Below, piece after piece: positions 1 to 9,095 of a DNA stretch of 14,012 nucleotides (position 1 is its first letter; every line of letters begins with the position of its first letter). The DNA is from Kalaharituber pfeilii (Eukaryota; Ascomycota; Pezizomycetes; Pezizales; Pezizaceae): positions 1 to 14,012 of the forward strand of contig WHUZ01000300.1 in assembly GCA_015179045.1 (NCBI GenBank), given 5' to 3'. Both the position numbers and the translations under genes were made by a program. Below the pieces are notes generated by a model. That model searched no databases, was not told where the DNA came from, and was given only the letters and a program-made list of their open reading frames with translations.

Positions 1-483
1 GTTTGTCTCTATATATTAAGAGTTTATATACCAAACAACTCTATTAATACTAGTGAGTATCTTATCTATCATTTTCTAGAAGGAAGCAAGTGTACTGATA
101 AGTCCAAACAGTATAACTATATATTTAAATAGGCCTTTAAATGTATTTGACTATTATCTTCATAAGTAATAATAAAAATATATCTTAACATATAGGTATA
201 GTATTGTAACAAGTAGATATATATTATATATTAGTATATTCTAATACTTTATGAATTATCTCTAGCATTCTAATACTTCATAAATTATTTTTAGTATACT
301 AATACTTTATGAATTATTCCTAGTATTCTAATATATATATACTTTTGTATTGCATTATAGTACTAAATACTTAGCTTTATATATTGAGATATCTGGTAAT
401 TGATAAATAACTTCTTGAAAGCTTCCAACATGTACTTTACTTTATACTTCATAATAGTAATAGGAGAATAAAAAGCAGTAGTG
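1..483. other. Unassigned AT-rich DNA without a gene
   Basis: No open or degenerate coding frame stands out on either strand. The stretch is very AT-rich, full of TATA and ATAT steps, and contains the 29-bp tandem repeat listed separately. It lies upstream of the first recognisable LINE coding sequence and could be the decayed 5' part of that LINE, the end of another element or RIP-mutated spacer. The sequence does not decide between these. Confidence 0.6.
241..335. repeat. 29-bp tandem repeat, three copies plus a partial fourth
   Basis: Units start at 241, 270 and 299 with the shared beginning CTAATACTT(T/C)AT(G/A)AATTAT and end in TAG(C/T)AT(T/A). A partial unit starts at 328, and bases 231-240 resemble the end of a preceding unit. 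Most differences between units are C/T or G/A, as expected if an originally more uniform minisatellite was hit by RIP. No coding role is visible. Confidence 0.75.
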
Positions 484-619
484 ATCAGAATAAAGTAGAA
501 GATCTAGGAAGAGAAAAAGAAGTACTAGAGGGAGTTTATAGAAGTGGAAAGGTATAGCAATCTATGAAGAGTAGTGAGAGTGGCAAAGGACTCTTTTAAA
601 AGAAAGAGAGGATAGGAAA

Positions 620-635
620 TTTTTTTTTTTTTTTT
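620..635. repeat. Run of 16 T inside the LINE reading frame
   Basis: An uninterrupted T run lies in the linker between the putative endonuclease and RT parts of the LINE. The ~140 bases after it (636-780) are AT-rich and read poorly as protein. This is compatible with a small A/T-rich insertion, for example the tail of a short retroelement on the minus strand, or with homopolymer expansion. No target duplication was found around it. Confidence 0.6.
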
Positions 636-785
636 ATATTATTAATTATATGCTACTCTATAGGCTATAGCAATATTATACTATAAGAAAAGAAAAGTTA
701 ACAATAATAATAGAAACTATCTACCTAAAAAAACTCTAATTCTAACTTAGCTTTATAGTATATATATTTTCTATAGGCTTTAATT

Positions 786-965
786 GTTTGATAGAAATAA
801 AAAAGAGAGGGAGTTAGAGAAAGATAGAAAAAAGATAAAGATGCTAGTGGAAAGGAATTTTGTATAAAGAAAAGAGAAGGAGACAGAGGTGGTGGAGGAG
901 AAGGAGAAGAGAAAAGTGGAGGAAGAAAGGAATAAAAGAAAGAGAGAAAGAGTGGAAGAAGAGGT
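786..965 (+). other. Purine-rich segment coding a Glu/Lys/Arg-rich LINE linker
   Basis: About 180 bases are nearly all purine on the plus strand and read in the same frame as the downstream RT. The translation is dominated by E, K and R (for example EEKEKRKVEEERNKRKRERV), consistent with a charged helix or coiled coil. It runs without a break into EEVRAILQDTK, which resembles the block before the RT in Tad-like elements. The minus strand gives a Ser/Phe/Leu-rich open frame that is only a shadow of this composition. Confidence 0.65.
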
Positions 966-2027
966 AAGGGCTATATTGCAAGACACTAAACACAATTTGG
1001 TACTAGAATCTAATAGAATCAGATACTAATTAATTAAAGCTACTCTAAAAACTTTAATAGAAAATAAGTTAGTAAAGGAGATTACTGAAAACTGGATCTA
1101 GAATAGGACCCTAGTAGAGTAGAGAGAGATAAGAGTTATCATAATACTAAAGCTAGAAAAGAATATTAAAATAGTAAAAGTATAAAGGCCAATCAACCTG
1201 ATTAATTATATTAGGAAGATCAGAGAGAAACTCATAGCCAGCAGGCTACAGAAAAAAGATCAACTCTTTTACAAACTCTAGCTGGGAGTACATAAGAGGA
1301 GGAATACGATCCAAGCAATGGTAAGAGCAGTAATAAAGATGTAGAGGTACCTGCACAGAGAGAGAGAGCAGTATAAGTAATAGCAAATATTAAAGAAGGC
1401 TTTAACATTATAAGAAAGAAGGTAATCCTAAAAAGAATTGAAGAGAGAGGAAGTAAAGAAGTGAGAAAGAAGCAGAGGTAGCTGAAAGAGTTCATAAGAG
1501 CTAGAGAGTTTAGAGTATAATGGGATGATAAGGAGAAGGGAAGGGGCAGGTCAAACATAGGAGTTCTATAAGAGTCATTACTATTACTAGTTATCTTTCT
1601 AATCTTTATAATTCTCACTATTGAAAAGATAAAAAGAAGGCTGAGAGGAATAGTAATAAGAGTAGAGGTAAAAGTACCATCATATATCGATAACCTGGTA
1701 GCAATAATCTTGGACTGGCATAGATATTAAAATATAGGGTAACTTAGAGAGAAAGTGAGGGTAGTAATAATAGAGGTGGTAGAAGAAGATCAAATCCTAT
1801 TAAAAGAGTCAAAGTAGAAAATAATAACTTTCGAAGAAAGAAAGAAGTAGAAGAACAAGAAGGAGATACTAAAGTGGCTAGAAGTCATTTTCAATAAGAG
1901 GTTGACCTTCCATATGCATTAGTAAAATAGTCTAAGTAAAGCAAGGAGGCTGGGAGAGGTACTCTTAGGACTAGGAAAGTGAGACTAGAAGATATCACTA
2001 TAGAGCTAGTGGCAGACATATATAGAG

Positions 2028-2392
2028 TATTATGACTAAGATAAGACTTATAGAAATGGCTCCAGAAGCACCACTAAAGCATATACTGAAGATATGGCTG
2101 ATTACTACTAGGTAATACTTAGATTCACTTAAGCCTAATAACTAGCAGTTATCTACTGAAGTATGTATCAAAATAAGTTATATAGATTAATAACTATATA
2201 TAGCTTACAAACTAATATACATATATATATTAGTTACTACTACTTCTACTTCTAATGTATGTTTCTACTATGTCTTCTTATCTATGTATCTTATCATATT
2301 ATTGTCATATTATATTAATAGTTAAAAAGTCTATATAAATAGACTAAACAGATAGCTAGAAGAAATCAAAAATACTAGTAGTATTCTAAGTT
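2028..2392 (+). repeat. 5' LTR of Gy1 (3' limit approximate)
   Basis: The LTR is recognised by homology with the LTR at 11543. The start is TATTATGAC versus TGTTACGAC. A block near 2085-2110 (GATATGGCTGATTACTACTA) matches GATATATCTGATTAATACTA at 11612. TTATCATATT..TGTCATATTA matches near 11897, and ACTAGTAGTATTCTAAGTT (2374-2392) matches 11997-12015. The copies also differ by indels, so they are diverged family members rather than a fresh LTR pair. Weak similarity continues about 25 bases further, so the true end may be near 2416. No primer-binding site could be identified. Confidence 0.7.
2332..2340 (+). promoter_or_regulatory. Possible TATA box in the Gy1 LTR
   Basis: TATATAAAT lies about 40 bases upstream of the conserved ACTAGTAGTAT block. 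The related LTR at 11543 has ATATATAAG in the equivalent place. Matching position in two diverged LTRs supports a promoter element, but AT-richness makes chance matches easy. Confidence 0.4.
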
Positions 2393-2563
2393 GAACTCTT
2401 ACTTAATACTCTTATCTAACTTTTTATTATCTGCTTCACTACCTTTACAAATCTATAGTTGCCTTAGTGCCACTCTTACAAGTCTAATAATATCTATATT
2501 ACTATTATACTACTGTTACTACTTTTTTTTTTATTTCTCTCTTATATCTAATAAGTAATAGAG
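2393..2563 (+). other. Gy1 leader between LTR and gag, pyrimidine-rich, non-coding
   Basis: This stretch is rich in T and C, includes a run of 10 T at 2523-2532, and shows no coding frame. Position and composition fit the untranslated leader of a Gypsy element. The 12016-12100 stretch after the related LTR looks similar. Confidence 0.5.
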
Positions 2564-3618
2564 TTTCAATGATCACTCTTCTGACTCTCCCAGTACTCCA
2601 ACCACTTTCAGCATATACCTCAGGAGTTGGAAAGCAGGTATACTTCTGAGGAAGTAGAATCTGTAGAAACTATATAATCTCTCTTTATCGATGATAGTCA
2701 AGATGTTGTGATATCTAAAGATAACCAACTATAGTGAATTTCATATATAGCTCTCCACGAGATTGAAGAATGGGATAGCCTTCCAAGTCAATATATTATA
2801 CAAAAGCAGTTCCTATCTATGGTACTACTACAAGTAGTATGCCTTTCTATATTTGCACAACTAACTCTATATACCCTACTGGTAAGCTCCCCACTATCAG
2901 AAGTATTTCTGTAAGGCAAACTTATAGTACTACTGAAGATATGTAAAAGAAAGCAATAAGTATACTCCTCTCTATCAGGGTCTAGCAGTTAGTTTATAAA
3001 AGCATTTATGGAAGAAGCAAGCCATATAAAGGGAAGCTTAGAATAAAGAATAGGGCAAGTGAAATTCAGGACTAAAATAGTAATAACTAATATAATTAAT
3101 CTCTGAAATGAATAGTTATATACTAGGTAATAAGATATCATAAACTTTAAGGAGCTAGTAAATATCAATTTCGAGACTCTTGCTAACCTAATAGATAAAC
3201 AATTCAAGACTGAAGCTCAGACCTATATCAATGGATAAGAAATACTCAAAGTAGTAATGTTATAAGAAATAGAGATACAACTAACCATATTAATTACTTA
3301 AATAAATACATTAACTTAGTAGGTTACTACTATCTTACAGCAATAGCAGAACTCTTTACTATCACCAAATAATTGAGGATAAAGACTATTACATAGCTGC
3401 TCAGAGTCCTGCCACCACTATTGTTAGTCCTACTCAAGATTCTGCTCACCTCTGCCTAAGATAAAGTAGCCGAAATTATTCTCCAAAAAGTATAAAGAGC
3501 TGAAAGACTTTCTCTTCTCAATGGAGGAATATTTTGAAGTATATAATGTTGAAAATGATAGAACTAAGAACAGAATAATCTCCCACTACTTGAAAGAGTC
3601 TGCAAAGACGTAGTAGAG
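2564..3618 (+). pseudogene. Gy1 gag, N-terminal part, degenerate and split by Gy2
   Basis: Gag is the structural protein that forms the particle and packages element RNA. Frame 2 can be followed to 3618 with many TAA/TAG stops. An acidic start region (ELESRYTSEEVESVET, about 2624-2671) is followed by a helical stretch (NFKELVNINFETLANLIDKQF, 3143-3205). The gag core comes last: P-K-L-F-S-K-K-Y-K-E-L-K then DFLFSMEEYF and HYLKESAKT at about 3473-3610, resembling the F.G....L..FL......YL.G.A..W of fungal Gypsy gag. Two TAG codons at 3611-3616 stand where family members have tryptophans. The frame continues at 9863 after removal of Gy2. The start codon cannot be fixed, because in-frame ATGs may have been mutated. 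Confidence 0.75.
3614..3618. repeat. Left target-site duplication of Gy2 (TAGAG)
   Basis: TAGAG directly precedes the Gy2 LTR at 3619, and an identical TAGAG directly follows the other LTR at 9858-9862. Five bases is the usual duplication length for Ty3/Gypsy integrases. Confidence 0.9.
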
Positions 3619-4174
3619 TATAAAGAATAGGTTAGGGTTAAGGTCAAGATATAGAGTAGATGGCGGATGCCAGAGAGGCAGTAGAGTTTATAGCAGATAG
3701 AAACAGTTGGCACTATATCATATAAAGAGAGATATATATAGAGTTACATATAGCCTAAGAGTAGATACAAGTTATTATATGAGGAGCAGAGAGAGATATA
3801 GGGATACGTCTCCTTTATAAAGAGCCTAGAAATATTAGCAGAAGAATATTTTAGATACAAGAGAATCAAATGAGCTTAGAAACTTGATAGAAGAACAAAC
3901 TCATATAAGAGAAGCTTCAAGCTAATACAGGACAACATTCTGGATGAATCACAGATGTAAGATAATATACAGAAACATATGGGCAGTAACTGGGATGCAA
4001 GTGGCTACCGTATATAAGGACTCAGGATGGGCAGCAAGGGTTGGAGCTTTCAGGTACTGCTACTATATAGCAACTCAGCAGAAGTTTAGGCTGTGGTAGA
4101 GTCTCAGAGCCTCAAGTCTTATATATCACATGCAGGAAGAGTATTTCGGCTATGATAGAGGTTAGTTTATTACA
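3619..4174 (-). repeat. 3' LTR of Gy2 (556 bp)
   Basis: It is a direct repeat of 9303-9857 along its full length. Shared blocks include AGTAGATACAAGTTATTATA, CTTTCAGGTACT and GCCTCAAGTCTTATATAT. Differences are mostly C/T and G/A plus small indels around 3655-3670. Read on the minus strand it starts TGTAATAAACTAACC. The inner edge adjoins a polypurine tract and the outer edge adjoins TAGAG. Confidence 0.93.
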
Positions 4175-4177
4175 ATA

Positions 4178-4189
4178 GCCTCTCTTCTA
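4178..4189 (-). other. Polypurine tract of Gy2
   Basis: Read on the minus strand, AGAAGAGAGGC lies just upstream of the 3' LTR, followed by TATT and then the LTR start TGTAATAAAC. This is the expected place and composition for the primer of plus-strand DNA synthesis, and it confirms the minus-strand orientation of Gy2. Confidence 0.7.
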
Positions 4190-4260
4190 AAGAGAGAGCT
4201 TTAGTAAACTTTAGAGTTGAAGTACTAGAGTATTAGGTCTTTATATATGCTACTCATCTT

Positions 4261-4440
4261 GGTAGAGTTTGTGGTCAAGGTTTAGTAGGATAGGAGTTAT
4301 AGAAATATTGAACCAATAAGAGGGCATTACTATATAACTCTGTAGGTTTCCAGGTAGGGTAGTTGTAACTAGTCTAGCAAATAAGGTATTTTAGCTTATT
4401 ATATCTTTAGTAGAAGTGAAGAATTTCTTTAACTTTGTAC
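4261..4440 (-). other. Chromodomain at the C-terminus of Gy2 integrase
   Basis: The minus strand reads EEYKVKEILHFY, NKLKYLIC, YNYPTWKPTELYSNALLLV and YFYNSYPTKP, matching the chromodomain pattern V.EIL..R....L.YLVKW.G....TWEP...L.NA..LV..F. In chromoviruses this domain steers integration toward histone-marked chromatin. Several aromatic-cage and charged positions have been changed by RIP-type mutations (for example WEP to WKP). Confidence 0.85.
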
Positions 4441-7400
4441 TCCTCTTCATCTTCAATAATGACAGAGAATGATAGTTCTTAGGTCTGGTCAGGGAAGAGG
4501 TCGATAGTGACAGGTTTAAGCAAGTAGGTATGAAATACAGAATGGACCTTTATTGAGGAGGAGAGTTCAAGCTTAAATGTATGAGAAGAAATCTTCTCTT
4601 GGATCTTGAACCTTTCCAATCTCTTATAGTCAAGCTTTTTAGAGGATCATATAGTATATAGGTTTTGTTGAAGTAGTCAGACCTCATCACAGACATTATA
4701 CTTAGGTATGAGTAGGTAATGCCAGTTAGAGTTTTCAGCCTGTACAGCTTTTGCCTACTTGATTTCAGTTTGCAAGTACTCCTTAAGGGCCTGTAGGTGG
4801 TCAGCATACTCTTGAAGAACCAAAAGGCTAAGTAACTTAGTATTGGGCTTGGAAAGTAGAGTATAGTATAGATAGTAACCATAATTAGTGAAAAAGGTGG
4901 TTACTTCTATTATTAAGAATAGAGTATTATTGTATATGAATTTGACCAAGCTAAGAAGGTCAGTCTAGTTATCCTGTAGGTAGTTGCAGTATCCCTATAG
5001 GTACTGTTTCAGAATCGTGTTAACTTGTTTAGTTTGTATATTGATCTAAGAGTGGAAGCTAGTTAAGAGTTTCTATTAGATTCTAAGAAGTTTGCAGAGG
5101 GTTCTAGAGAATTTAGAGGTAAACTGAGTACTCTTATTAGAGACAATGGATTCTAGCAAGCTATATAGTCTGAATATATAATCAAAAAAGAGCTGAGCAG
5201 TATCTTTAGAGTTAGTATCAGCTAGGTAGTAAAGTAATATACCATTTTTGTGAAGCAGTCTACTACAACTAAGATCGTATCCTTATCATTAGACTTAGGT
5301 AGTCTAGTAATGAAGTCTATAGATAGGGAATTCTACCTTTATTGAGATACTTCTAAGGGTTTTAGAAGTTTGTAGAGTATATAGCAAATAGGTTTTATAT
5401 GGGAGCAGGTATTACAGTTTCGGATACAGTGAGCTATAGTTATATGCATGCTAGGCCAGTAGTAGTTTTGAGACAAAATCTTATATATCAAAGCTTACTT
5501 TAAGTATTCTACTGCAGACTAGTCAGGATAGGTACAAATAATCTTAGTTCATAGTTTAAGGTTGTCAGAGATGTATATCAGTCTATAGATGTATAAAATA
5601 CTATTTTTAAAGTTGTATTCTCTCAGAGGAACCTTGAGATATTATTTTTCTCCTTTCTCTAGTACCTTTTATATGTTCTAAGCAAAGGAGTTAGTTTAAA
5701 TAAGAGTTTAGATCTCGACTTTATAACTATTTACTATAGTATTCAAAGAGAAGGAAGAGAATTTTTTACCTAAAATAACTTCTTGTATTAGTCTAGTATA
5801 ATTATCCTCTTCTTTAGGAAAATTTCTAGATCATCTTGTCAGTGTATTAGCTTTTCCATTCTTCTCTCTGAGGTGGAAGGTAATTTTAAAGTTATATTAA
5901 ACTAACTCACCTGCCTATCAACCTTAATGACAACTCAATAAGGTCTTTGACTTGAATGTTTCTAGGTTATAAGTTAGTAATAATCGTAAATAGTTACAGT
6001 AGAGCGTGTAGGTATATATGCTACTCATTAACTATCTGAAACTATTGCTAATAATTCTTTATCTCTAATTCCATAGTTACTTTCAGTGAAGGATATCTTC
6101 TTACTTATAAATATAATAGGGTAGAGGACTAGTTTGCTATTCTTAGAAACCTTTTATGATAGGATACTAGATATAGTATAGTTAGAGGTATTAGTTTCCA
6201 AAATTGTTTCTAGTTCAGGTTCGAAGTGCTATAGTATAGATGCAGAAGTAAAGGCTTCTTTCAGTTTCTCTAATACTTGACTATATTTCTTATTCCATTT
6301 GAACTCGATACCTTTCCTTAGTAGGTTAAAGAAAAGTTGGTAAATTGCTGAGTACTGGTGAATAAATCTTCAATAAAAGTTTGTAAATCTTAAGAAGCAT
6401 TGAAGATCCTTGATAGAGTTAGGTATTTTCTATTTAATAATGACTAAAACCTTTGTGAAATTCATTCTGATGCCTTATTCAGAAATAATAAAAGCTAGAA
6501 AATATATTTCTGAGATAGAGAATTTGCACTTTTCCAGTTTAACAAAGAGTCCAGCTTCCTAAAATTTGACTAGTACTTTCTATACCTAGTTCCTATAGTC
6601 ACTCTTATTCTTAAAGTATATCAGGATGTTATTAAGGTATATATAGTAAAAGATATTGAGGTATTCCTTTAAGGTATTATTCATGAATTGTTAATATATT
6701 GCTAGGACATTAGTAAGTCTAAAGAGTATGATGAGAAACTCAAATAGTCTATACTGAGTTCGAAAAGCTGTTTTCTACTTATTGCCCTCTTTGATTCGAA
6801 TTAGGTTGAAGGCAGAGCAGAGGTCTAGTTAAGTAAAGATTCATACTTCTCTGATCTCTTTTCAATTCTAGGCAATAGGTATTAATCATTCTTAGTAATA
6901 TTATTCAAGACTCAGTAGTCTATATAGAGATGGAGTAATTTATCTTTCTTCTTAACAAATAAGATAGAGAAGGTAGCTGAGAAGGAGGACAGTCGAATAA
7001 AGGATTTGATCAAGTTTTTGTCTAGCCAGTGACAGATCTCCTATAATTCTGAGTCTGATATAGAGTACATTCATCCAAACAGTGACTTAGTCCCCTCTTC
7101 TAAGAGTATCTCATAGTCTATGTACTGGTAGGGTAGAAGTATATCTACTTTCTTCATGCTAAAGAGGAGTAGAAATTCATAGTATTCAAAAGATACTGAT
7201 TTATTAGCAGATTTATTGCTAGGTTCGACTACTGGAGTTATAGCAATGATACCAATCTAACTACTGGGTTATAATAAGGCTATCTTAAAGGTAGCATAGG
7301 ATACTATAGTGATTCTATATTATGTTATCTATATAAGGGTAGTCTTTTGTCTCATAGGTAAGTAGTGAGCTTGACAGTAATTGGAAGCCAATAGGATAGT

Positions 7401-7643
7401 GTTCTTTTCTCAATCAATAATAGGGTTATGCTACTATGGCCAGGTCTTGCCTAAGATTATATTTTATCCTCCTAGGTTAGTTACCTAGAAAGTAAGTTCT
7501 TCTTTATATTGGTCTATAGCTAGCTTCAGAGTGCAGATATATGTGATATTTTCAATGATAGAGGCTTGTCCATCTACCACCATTAGCTTCTTAAGTCTAG
7601 GTTTTAGAGTTATAAGTAGGTTCAAAGTTATAGTAAGGTCTTA

Positions 7644-7679
7644 GTCAATAAACTGGGAGGTAGCTCTCAAGTCTATCAT
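7644..7679 (-). other. Gy2 aspartic protease active-site segment
   Basis: MIDLRATSQFID corresponds to the family pattern .DSGA(T/S)..FI. Ser to Leu (TCA to TTA) and Gly to Arg (GGA to AGA) are both single RIP-type changes; the catalytic Asp is retained. A stop codon follows immediately at 7641-7643, where a Gln is expected. The upstream frame is open for 133 codons from an ATG at 8042, but that ATG is probably internal to gag-pol. Confidence 0.8.
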
Positions 7680-7919
7680 ATAGATAGATTTGATAGAATT
7701 ATTGATAATACAGAATAGAATCAAAGGGTCTTCTCCTCCTAGGTCTCTGGAAATAGAAATAGATGAAATATAATGACAAAAGTAATTCTTTTTATTCCTT
7801 CTTTTCCTAGCCTTTCTTGATATTCCTAATTCCTTATTACTAGTTTCTTCCATCAATACTTCCTCCAAAATACAAAAATAATTAATAGAATATAAAGTAG
7901 AAGTAAGAGATAAGATAGA

Positions 7920-8020
7920 GATAGAGTATGAAGTAGAAGCAGAGGCAGAAGCAAAAATAATGGCAGAAGCAGAAACAAAAGTAGAGGCAGAAACAACAGC
8001 AGAAGTAGAGATAGGTTTAG
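7920..8020 (-). repeat. Low-complexity GAAGCAGA-type repeat in the Gy2 gag-pol linker
   Basis: On the plus strand the segment is a chain of GAAGCAGA/GCAGAAACA-like units. On the coding minus strand it gives a Ser/Ala-rich stretch (VSASTFVSASAIIFASASAS). It lies between the zinc knuckle and the protease, where such linkers vary freely. Slippage expansion is the simplest explanation. Confidence 0.65.
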
Positions 8021-8188
8021 GGTACATTGTACTAAGTAGCATTCTAGTACTCTTCAGACAGCTATCATGTACTAAAGAGGATACTAGATTTTTGGCTTAG
8101 GAGTAATATAGAGGAGAGTAGCATTGGCAAGAGGACCAAGAATTTCAGTATTGGCAGTTCTAATCATTTGGGTTCTTTTTCAAAGAGG

Positions 8189-9095
8189 GCAATTAGTGGC
8201 CTAATACTTTAGTTGTCTATAGTATATATACAAATTATTTTCCTATTACCTTTTTTTTTTCTTTATTTGAGAGAAGTTCTTGCTTTTGACTAATTTAGGG
8301 TTGACTTACTGAGAGGTCCATTGAGATAGTTCCTTTAGATGCTTGTGAAGAGTAAGGGATAGTAAGTTTGATAATAGAGGTAGGGGTAGAGGCATGTAAG
8401 GCTTTGTTCTTATTATCAATACCTATATAGAGCCTGACAAAAGTATCGAAGTCAGTCAGCTTATTGAGGATACTGATAAAGTAGTTCTTGACTTGGAACT
8501 GGAGCCTATTTCAGAAAAAGTCAATTTTTGTTTAATCATTATATCTAAAAGTCATAGCTAAAGAGACAAATTTTACATAGTAGGTAAAACAATTATCATT
8601 GCCTTGCTTGAAGGCTTTTAATTTCCTTTTAGCAGTCGTTTTGGTATTAAGATCATCAAAGGTGACTTTCAAAGTGGCAATAAAGGTAGTATAGTCTATA
8701 AAGGTAACTTATCCTATATTTTCATTGAAGTAGGGTTGGAACTATTGCCTAGCATTTCCAGACAGTTAGAATGCAGTATAGGAGAGTTTCTTAGTATTAC
8801 TGTCATAGTAAGATAGGTTGGTATTGAAGATGAGGTGTAACTGAGTGACAAACTTCTTAAACCTTTCTCTAGTTCTATCAAATAGAACTGGGTCTGCAAC
8901 TTTTAAAGCCTTAGAACTTTCTGTTACTTAGGTACTTCTTTGAGTTATAGTTTATGCTGAGATGGCATTGAGTCATTGCTGGACACTGTAATAAAAGCCT
9001 TAGTAATAGTACTTCCATAGAGTTTCAGCTACCTTAGTAGTATCATGCTTAGGTATATTGAAGTTTGCTACAACTTCTTGGATTACTGAGATCAT
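8189..9095 (-). pseudogene. Gy2 gag (capsid and zinc knuckle), degenerate
   Basis: Minus-strand frame from an ATG at 9095 (MISVIQEVVANFNIPKHD; start uncertain). The gag core has PVLFDRTRERFKKFVTQLHLIF (about 8890-8825), FNTNLSYYD, F-LSGNARQ-FQPYF and FDDLNTKTTAKRKLKAFKQGN (about 8660-8598), then YYVKFVSLAMTFRYND. These match the fungal Gypsy gag pattern FDG.R..L..FL.QL, L.G.A..WF, F..L...FG....A...L..L.QG....YY..F. A zinc knuckle follows at 8230-8189: YIYY-RQLK-Y-WATN-C, that is C-x2-C-x4-H-x4-C with both first Cys and the His turned to Tyr by G-to-A or C-to-T changes. A 10-T run at 8251-8260 coincides with a frame change between core and knuckle. Gag coats the element RNA in the cytoplasmic particle; this copy cannot work. 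Confidence 0.85.

Larger units (their letters stand above)
484..2027 (+). mobile_element. LINE-type (Tad-like) non-LTR retrotransposon, partial, interrupted at 2027
   Basis: The plus strand carries the reverse-transcriptase half of a non-LTR retrotransposon. The endonuclease half is not recognisable, and sequence after the thumb region is missing because the Gy1 LTR starts at 2028. The rest of the element would lie beyond the right edge of the window if it survives. No poly-A tail or target duplication can be seen. It is the outermost and therefore oldest layer of the stack. The left limit is only where LINE-like coding sequence first becomes readable. Confidence 0.8.
484..2027 (+). pseudogene. 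Degenerate LINE reverse transcriptase
   Basis: The intact protein would copy element RNA at a nicked target site. Frame 1 is followed from about 484 to 1380, with stops and the 620-635 T run. It has a charged linker (about 786-965) and then the RT entry motif RPINLINYIRKIREKLIASRL at about 1186-1250, matching the usual YRPISLL..GK..EK..A.RL. About 20 codons on is a degraded LG.H.RRNTIQA, matching FGGR.GRS..DA. After a frame change between 1380 and 1473, frame 3 holds WDDKEKGRGR and GVL-ESLLLLVIFLIF (from GVPQGSPLSPVLFLIF), then the catalytic block PSYIDNLVAI at 1677-1706, where F/YVDD has become YIDN. WLEVIFNKRLTF at about 1876-1911 is the thumb motif (K.LGV.LD..LTF). The stops are mostly TAG/TAA at Gln or Trp positions. 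The frame change and lost aspartate make it non-functional. It ends at the Gy1 insertion. Confidence 0.85.
2028..3618 (+). mobile_element. Gy1, Ty3/Gypsy element, left part (5' LTR, leader, gag N-terminal half)
   Basis: Gy1 starts with TATTATGACTAAG, the RIP-mutated form of the TGTTACGACTAAA that begins the related LTR at 11543. It cuts the LINE RT at 2027. After the LTR come a pyrimidine-rich leader and a degenerate gag in frame 2 that ends abruptly at 3618, where Gy2 is inserted. The five bases before Gy1 (2023-2027) are TAGAG and would be its left target duplication; the right copy should lie outside the window. Its other half is at 9858-11542. Confidence 0.8.
4254..8042 (-). pseudogene. 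Gy2 pol: protease, RT, RNase H, integrase, chromodomain (degenerate)
   Basis: Domains read in order on the minus strand. Protease: MIDLRATSQFID at 7679-7644, from a DSGA active site. RT: LYIDY-VLNNITKND (~6935-6885), then LDL.SAFNLIRIKEGN (~6830-6785), KTAFRTQYRLFEFL, and YLNNILIYF at 6639-6613, a mutated YLDD. RNase H: ETNTSNYTISSIL at about 6198-6160 (from TDASDYA) and NYGIRDKELLAIV. Integrase: YYWPSM and RNCNTC (zinc domain, about 5465-5405), then SIDFITRLPKSN (first Asp at 5315-5317 kept), SIVSNKSTQF (second Asp changed to Asn) and KFIYNN. The C-terminal chromodomain VKEILHF...NKLKYLI...YPTWKPTELYSNALLLV (about 4430-4320) would recognise chromatin marks at target sites. The final stop is TGA at 4254. 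Frame changes near 6842, between 6160 and 5317, and between 5317 and 5153 add to the many TAG/TAA stops. Confidence 0.9.

Noticed and set aside
1..480. Remnant LTR at the left edge
   Set aside because: The sequence has LTR-like AT content, but no second copy, TG/CA border or homology to the other LTRs in the window.
780..995. Minus-strand open frame rich in Ser, Phe and Leu
   Set aside because: It is the complement of the purine-rich LINE linker. The plus strand has the coding match to the RT.
3629..3643. Telomere-like GGTTAGGGTTAAGG
   Set aside because: It lies inside the Gy2 LTR, and the partner LTR has GGTCAGGATTGAGG at the same place, so it arose by point mutation and is not a telomeric repeat.
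4550..4882. Minus-strand open frame of 110 codons
   Set aside because: Wrong frame over the Gy2 integrase C-terminus. The true frame is the one reading KFIYNN and onward to the chromodomain.
7920..8020. CRISPR-like or tandem array from repeated GAAGCAGA units
   Set aside because: Units are short, irregular and without spacers; the segment is a low-complexity coding linker of Gy2.
7641..8042. Intact 133-codon minus-strand gene
   Set aside because: The frame is real, but it is an internal fragment of Gy2 gag-pol ending at a RIP-type stop in the protease active-site region, not an independent gene.
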